From an uncultured Pelagibacteraceae bacterium (lineage in GTDB: Bacteria; Pseudomonadota; Alphaproteobacteria; Pelagibacterales; Pelagibacteraceae), in assembly GCA_902591535.1 (NCBI GenBank), contig CACJBA010000010.1:1-40138 (forward strand): a stretch of 40,138 nt of DNA, given 5' to 3'. A program made the translations under genes and the position numbers. Positions 36,694-40,138 of the stretch are shown piece after piece; positions within the stretch are counted from its first letter, which is position 1; each line of letters begins with the position of its first letter. Under the pieces are notes generated by a model that was not told the DNA's origin, made no database searches, and worked only from the letters and a program-made list of their open reading frames with translations.

Positions 36694-36795
36694 TTACTTT
36701 AATTAGATTTAAGAAAATTAATAATATAATTTTTAATTCTCAGATTTATATAAAAATTCAAAATTGCCTGATTTATAAGGCATAATTAGAGAAAT

Positions 36796-36839
36796 TTTTC
36801 TAAACTTTTAATTGTTTTAGAAAATTCTTTTGTTATAAG
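36796..36839 (+). promoter_or_regulatory. Hairpin and candidate promoter before rpmE
   Basis: The 153-base gap before rpmE holds an imperfect inverted repeat (36796-36805 with 36814-36824, one bulge) and TTGTTT (36812-36817) with TATAAG (36834-36839) at 16-base spacing. The implied start near 36846 is next to the rpmE ATG at 36847, and no Shine-Dalgarno is seen, so rpmE may be leaderless. A weaker 5-base stem at 36765-36782 lies upstream. Nothing else is recognisable in this gap. Confidence 0.35.
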
Positions 36840-36846
36840 TCTCGCT

Positions 36847-37077
36847 ATGAAAAAAGATATTCATCCAAATTATCACTCTATAAAAGTTGAGATGACTGAC
36901 GGCACTCAGTTTGAAACAAGGTCTACTTACGGAAAAGAAGGAGAAATTCTTAAGTTGGAAATTGATCCGAAATCTCATTCTGCTTGGACTGGAGGAAAAC
37001 AAAAATTAATGGATAAAGGAAGAATAAGTAAATTTAATAAAAAATTTCAAAACTTCAAATCAGATAAAAAGAACTAA
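36847..37077 (+). CDS. rpmE: 50S ribosomal protein L31 (zinc-free form)
   Basis: Small large-subunit protein at the intersubunit bridge. [19 protein letters not shown] at the start and the SHSAWTGG block near 43-50 are diagnostic. The Cys residues that bind zinc in the C+ form are absent, so this is the C- type. Length 76 is usual for alphaproteobacteria. The next gene starts directly at the base after its stop, implying co-translation. Confidence 0.96.
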   Translation: MKKDIHPNYHSIKVEMTDGTQFETRSTYGKEGEILKLEIDPKSHSAWTGGKQKLMDKGRISKFNKKFQNFKSDKKN

Positions 37078-37638
37078 ATGCCTAATGCTCCTTTAATGCC
37101 AATGGCAACTGCTGTTTGGCTTGTTGAAAATACAACTCTTACTTTTAAGCAAATTGCAAATTTTTGTAAACTACATGAAGTTGAAATTCAAGGTATAGCC
37201 GATGGAGAAGTTGCAAAAGGAATTAAAGCCTACAATCCAATTATTTCAGGTCAACTAACTAGAGAAGAAATCGAACTTTCCTCTAAAGACGAAACAAGAG
37301 CTCTAAATATTAAAAACAACGACATTGAAATTTCTAATAATGAAAAAAAAATAAAAAAATATATTCCACTTTCAAAAAGACAAGATAAACCCGACTCTGC
37401 TCTATGGTTAATTAGACAACACAACATTTTAAAAGACTCACAAATTGCAAAATTAGTTGGTATTACTAAAAACTCTGTAACTTCAATAAGAAATAAGAGT
37501 TATTGGAATTATAATAATTTAAATCCTAAAGATCCTGTGGCGCTAAATCTATTTACACAAAAAGATCTAACAGAAGCAATAGAAAAGGCTGAAAGAAGAA
37601 TAAAAAGAGAAAAAAAACAAAAAGAGAAAGAGAAATAA
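37078..37638 (+). CDS. TrcR-like cell cycle transcriptional regulator (DUF1013)
   Basis: DUF1013 protein, an alphaproteobacterial family annotated as cell cycle transcriptional regulator TrcR. Strong family blocks: PLMPMATAVWLVENTTLTFKQIA at the start, FCKLHEVEIQGIADGEVAKGIK near 29-50, PIISGQLTREEIE, and a second half with a helix-turn-helix-like region LRQHNILKDSQIAKLVG followed by TSIRNKSYWNYNNLNPKDPV. The C-terminal tail is Lys/Glu-rich. Length 186. It follows rpmE with no gap. DNA binding is inferred from family and motif; targets unknown. Confidence 0.85.
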   Translation: MPNAPLMPMATAVWLVENTTLTFKQIANFCKLHEVEIQGIADGEVAKGIKAYNPIISGQLTREEIELSSKDETRALNIKNNDIEISNNEKKIKKYIPLSKRQDKPDSALWLIRQHNILKDSQIAKLVGITKNSVTSIRNKSYWNYNNLNPKDPVALNLFTQKDLTEAIEKAERRIKREKKQKEKEK

Positions 37639-37689
37639 GCTAAGTTTAATCAATTAATTAACAAAATAAATAGACATAAAATTATAAAA

Positions 37690-37725
37690 ATGATAAATAC
37701 TCATTTTTTTGGAGGTAGTTATTAA
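37690..37725 (+). promoter_or_regulatory. rpsU leader: short ORF and full Shine-Dalgarno
   Basis: A GGAGGT (37711-37716), full match to the 16S anti-Shine-Dalgarno, lies just before rpsU; most genes here have none. An ATG at 37690 opens an 11-codon ORF (MINTHFFGGSY) that reads through this site and stops at TAA 37723-37725, overlapping the probable ATT start of rpsU (37721-37723) by one base. This suggests coupling or regulation, but the short ORF could be chance. Confidence 0.45.
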
Positions 37726-37915
37726 AATAGAAGTTAAAGATAATAATGTAGAACAAGCTTTGAGAGTTTTAAAAAGAAAACTCCAAAGAGATGGTTTTTT
37801 TAAGGTGATTAAATTAAAAAATACTTATGAGAAACCATCAGAGAAAAAAAAAAGAATTCTTCAAGAAAATATTAAAAGAGTTAAAAAACTTAATAAGTTA
37901 AAAAATAGAATTTAA
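37709..37915 (+). CDS. rpsU: 30S ribosomal protein S21
   Basis: Small-subunit protein near the 16S 3' end, needed for natural-mRNA initiation in E. coli. Family core VKDNNVEQALRVLKRKLQRDG followed by YEKPSEKKKR and a basic tail. The given span starts at TTG 37709, the only conventional start codon ahead of the core, but this TTG overlaps the GGAGGT itself and has no site upstream. The codon correctly spaced from GGAGG (5 bases) is ATT at 37721, giving MKIEVKDNN, whose length before the core matches other S21 proteins; AUU starts are known from infC. I think 37721 is the real start, 64 residues. The initiator tRNA follows 6 bases after the stop. Confidence 0.93.
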   Translation: MEVVIKIEVKDNNVEQALRVLKRKLQRDGFFKVIKLKNTYEKPSEKKKRILQENIKRVKKLNKLKNRI

Positions 37916-37921
37916 ATTTAA

Positions 37922-37998
<77 letters not shown>

Positions 37999-38054
37999 AT
38001 TCATTTATTTCAAAATTTATAGATAAAAACTTAATAAATTTTTTTAACAAACAT

Positions 38055-39185
38055 TTATTTTAATAATAATTTAAGCTTTTTATTTAAAAAATTGATAAAA
38101 TTATTTTCATGTAAAAAGTAAACTATAGAAAGAATTATTGGTATGTATAAAGGTGTCCTATATCTAAAATCATAGTCAATTAAGAGAATAGAATGACTTA
38201 AGCTATAAATAATTACAAAATAAAAACTTATTAGGTAATATTTATTAAAACTTAGGTCATTATTTGAATACATTTTTATAAAGATAAATAAAAAAGTCAA
38301 AATATATGGTGTGTAATAAACAATATTATAGACATTATGAATTAAAGAAAAATCTGAACTAAAAAATTGATGAAATGCAAAAAATTTAATTAAAAACAAT
38401 ATAATTAATTTAAAAATACTATTTATTTCAAAATCTAAACTCCATCTGTCATGAACAACTAAACCTTCTAAATTGAAATCTTTGTAATAATTTAACCTTG
38501 GTGAAATAAAACTGAGATCGTCAACATTAATATAGATTAATGAAAAACAAATAAAAGCTATAATTGTTAAAAAAATTAAAAGATGAATTTGTGTACTATT
38601 TTTTGCTTTATAAAAATATCTAAAAAAAATATATAAAAAAATTATTGGCAATATAAATATAGAAGTTGGACGTAACAATAATAGTAAAATTAGAAATAAT
38701 ATTGATATTAAAAATTTTTCTTTTATGAGAAATCTAAAATGAATAAAAATCAAGACCGCACATAAATAATCAAATAAAAGAAAGCTCTGCCATAATCTTA
38801 AATCTGGATTTAACAAATAAAAGTAACAAAAAAAATGAAAATAAAAAATATTGATTTTTTTTTCATCAAAATCTTTTTTTACTAAATAAAACAAGAACAA
38901 AGTAATAACAAAATTTAATATAAAAAAAATTATTGCTAAATTATCAATTAGTAATCCTATTGAATAAATCAATATAGAAATAATAATATTAAATTCGATT
39001 GAGCGTGCATCTATTAAATATTTAACCAGCTCAATTAAATTAAAATTATTCCCAATAAAAAATTCAGCAAATTGAATATTTCGTCTTACATCTGAAGAAT
39101 ATTGATATTCTACGTTGAAAAAGAATATTACTAAGGTACATAATATTATATTACTTAAAAGTATTAATTTATTTTTAAAGACCAT
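38055..39185 (-). CDS. Polytopic membrane protein, possibly GT-C or polymerase type
   Basis: A 376-residue, extremely Phe/Ile/Leu-rich protein with roughly 10-12 membrane segments, among them residues 7-24, 62-80, 82-102, about 160-195, 205-225, 300-320 and 350-366. I do not recognise a family with certainty. A short charged loop after the first segment (EYQYSSDVRRNIQFAEFF) and the C-terminal DYDFRYRTPLYIP motif resemble membrane glycosyltransferases (GT-C) and O-antigen-type proteins, where an RYRxP motif before the last helix is common. Codon use is more AT-rich than in the core genes, and it diverges from a sugar epimerase, so a role in surface polysaccharide assembly is a reasonable inference. 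Confidence 0.7.
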   Translation of the reverse strand: MVFKNKLILLSNIILCTLVIFFFNVEYQYSSDVRRNIQFAEFFIGNNFNLIELVKYLIDARSIEFNIIISILIYSIGLLIDNLAIIFFILNFVITLFLFYLVKKDFDEKKINIFYFHFFCYFYLLNPDLRLWQSFLLFDYLCAVLIFIHFRFLIKEKFLISILFLILLLLLRPTSIFILPIIFLYIFFRYFYKAKNSTQIHLLIFLTIIAFICFSLIYINVDDLSFISPRLNYYKDFNLEGLVVHDRWSLDFEINSIFKLIILFLIKFFAFHQFFSSDFSLIHNVYNIVYYTPYILTFLFIFIKMYSNNDLSFNKYYLISFYFVIIYSLSHSILLIDYDFRYRTPLYIPIILSIVYFLHENNFINFLNKKLKLLLK

Positions 39186-39234
39186 GATTAAAAAAATATC
39201 AATTTTAGTTCTTTTTACAATGGAGAAATATTAA

Positions 39235-39251
39235 ATTAATATATTATTAAT
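39235..39251. promoter_or_regulatory. Palindrome in the divergent region before the epimerase
   Basis: ATTAATA-TAT-TATTAAT, a perfect 7-base inverted repeat with 3-base centre in the 82-base gap between diverging genes. TATATT boxes occur on both strands (39240-39245 plus; 39243-39238 minus), the same design as at 3876-3892. A plus-strand start near 39252 would give a 16-base leader to the ATG at 39268. Confidence 0.35.
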
Positions 39252-39267
39252 CAAAAACAATTAGTTT

Positions 39268-40138
39268 ATGAAAACAATTTTAATATCAGGTGGAGCTGGA
39301 TATCTTGGTACTGAGCTTTCACAAAAACTTTTAGATACTAACAAAGTAATAATTTTCGATAAATTTTATTTCCCGTGGATTTTAAAAAATAAAAAAAAAA
39401 TTAAAAACTCACATAACCTTAAAATTATAAAAAAAAATATTAAATATGTTAAATTAAGTGATTTTAAAAATGTAGATATTGTTTGTGATTTAAATGGAAT
39501 TTCTAATGATCCCTCATCTGAACTAAATCCAAAACATACATGGAATTTAAATTATAATCAAAGAATAAATTTTGCCAAAATGGCAAAAAAAGCAAAAGTC
39601 AAAAGATATATTTTTAATTCAACATGTTCAATTTATGGCTATAACAAAAATAAAGTTTATGAAAATGGAAGAAAAAATCCTATTAGCACTTATGCCAAAG
39701 CTAATTTAAAAGCAGAAAGTTTTATATACAAACTTAAAAATAAAAAATTTAAAGTTAATTCTTTAAGAAATTCAACATTATTTGGTTTTTCACATTCAAT
39801 GAGGTTGGACTTAGTTATTAATATCTTTGTCTTAAATATTTTAAAAAAAAAAAAAATTATAATTGATGGAGATGGAAACCAATATAGGCCTTTCATATCA
39901 GTAAATGATGTTTGTAAAATATACGAAATTTTAGTTTCAAATGATAAATTGCCATCTTTTATTTGTAACATAGGTTCTTTTAATTCTAAAATTAGAAGTA
40001 TTGCTTTTAAAATATGTAAAATTTTAAATATTAATAAAAAAAATATAATATTTAAAAAACAAATTAATGATAAACGGAATTATATTGTTGGATCGAAAAA
40101 TTTTAAAAAATATTTTGGTAAAAACTTCAAATTTTCTA
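39268..40138 (+). CDS. NAD-dependent epimerase/dehydratase (extended SDR), partial
   Basis: Nucleotide-sugar epimerase or dehydratase, open from the ATG at 39268 to the window edge (290 codons). Rossmann motif GGAGYLG at 8-14, DLNGISNDPSSELNP near 74-88, STCSIYG at 118-124, and IDGDGNQYRPFISVNDV in the substrate domain. At the active site Tyr142 is present in STYAKANLKAE, but the residue four places on is Asn146, not the catalytic Lys of YxxxK. The related families act on UDP-, GDP- or dTDP-sugars; substrate cannot be named. A run of 14 A (39843-39856) lies inside the gene. It probably starts a surface polysaccharide operon continuing to the right. Confidence 0.85.
   Translation, partial: MKTILISGGAGYLGTELSQKLLDTNKVIIFDKFYFPWILKNKKKIKNSHNLKIIKKNIKYVKLSDFKNVDIVCDLNGISNDPSSELNPKHTWNLNYNQRINFAKMAKKAKVKRYIFNSTCSIYGYNKNKVYENGRKNPISTYAKANLKAESFIYKLKNKKFKVNSLRNSTLFGFSHSMRLDLVINIFVLNILKKKKIIIDGDGNQYRPFISVNDVCKIYEILVSNDKLPSFICNIGSFNSKIRSIAFKICKILNINKKNIIFKKQINDKRNYIVGSKNFKKYFGKNFKFS

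Noticed and set aside
36765..36782. TGCCT / AGGCA hairpin after the Wzz-like gene as a terminator
   Set aside because: The stem is only 5 pairs with an 8-base loop and no T run follows, so it is too weak to call.
37690..37915. rpsU frameshift or polymerase slippage on the T7 run, fusing the 11-codon ORF to S21
   Set aside because: It would add an N-terminal extension unknown in S21, whereas the GGAGGT before the ATT explains internal initiation more simply.
39690..39971. 93-codon open frame on the minus strand inside the epimerase
   Set aside because: Antisense to the continuous SDR frame, whose conserved motifs lie on both sides of this stretch.

Overview
The window is a very AT-rich, tightly packed bacterial chromosome segment that fits an alphaproteobacterium of the SAR11 / Candidatus Pelagibacter group. 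The reasons are: strongly A/T-biased codons with Lys, Asn and Ile dominating; alphaproteobacterial gene orders (tolQ-tolR-tolA-tolB-pal-cpoB-tilS-ftsH; tkt-gap-pgk-fba-thiE-efp-suhB; a DUF4164-like gene, then zapA, 5-FCL, ymdB-like and yebC); a TrcR/DUF1013 protein; and minimal or overlapping intergenic spaces. The group assignment is inference from content and order, not from a database search. I see no rRNA, insertion sequence, prophage or CRISPR array, and no gene-free stretch longer than about 155 bases.

Layout. 1-2108 (minus): glyS (cut by the window edge), glyQ and an S49 peptidase. 2224-4976: a long-chain polyprenyl diphosphate synthase (+), pdxH (-) and aroC (+). 4983-8000 (minus): dxs-ispA-xseB, which with the gene at 2224 makes an isoprenoid cluster. 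8021-10469 (plus): tsaC and a two-gene ABC-2 exporter, followed by a tRNA-Arg on the opposite strand. 10572-12487 (plus): rluD and rpoH. 12484-28410 (minus): a long one-direction block with purA, thiD, glmM, folP, ftsH, tilS, cpoB, pal, tolB, tolA, tolR, tolQ, a RuvC-like resolvase, yebC, a YmdB-type phosphoesterase, 5-FCL, zapA and a small coiled-coil gene. 28464-35524 (plus): tkt-gap-pgk-fba-thiE-efp-suhB, central carbon metabolism plus EF-P. 35635-37998 (plus): a Wzz-like chain-length protein, rpmE, a TrcR-like regulator, rpsU and initiator tRNA. 38055 to the end: a polytopic membrane protein (-) and an NAD-dependent sugar epimerase (+, cut by the window edge), which look like the edge of a surface-polysaccharide region.

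Most of the window is ordinary core genome. The observations I rate highest are these. (1) The ruvC position holds a phage-type RuvC-like protein, and only 53 bases separate it from tolQ, where ruvA, ruvB and ybgC usually sit. (2) rpsU has a full Shine-Dalgarno but no ATG, GTG or TTG at the right distance; the best-placed codon is ATT, overlapped by the stop of an 11-codon upstream ORF. Six bases after rpsU comes an initiator tRNA with a variant anticodon stem. (3) The GAPDH lacks the Asp that marks NAD specificity and resembles NADP-type GapB. (4) The terminal epimerase has Asn where the catalytic Lys of YxxxK is expected. (5) Several divergent gene pairs are separated by 20-82 bases containing AT-only palindromes that could work as bidirectional promoters, some giving leaderless mRNAs.
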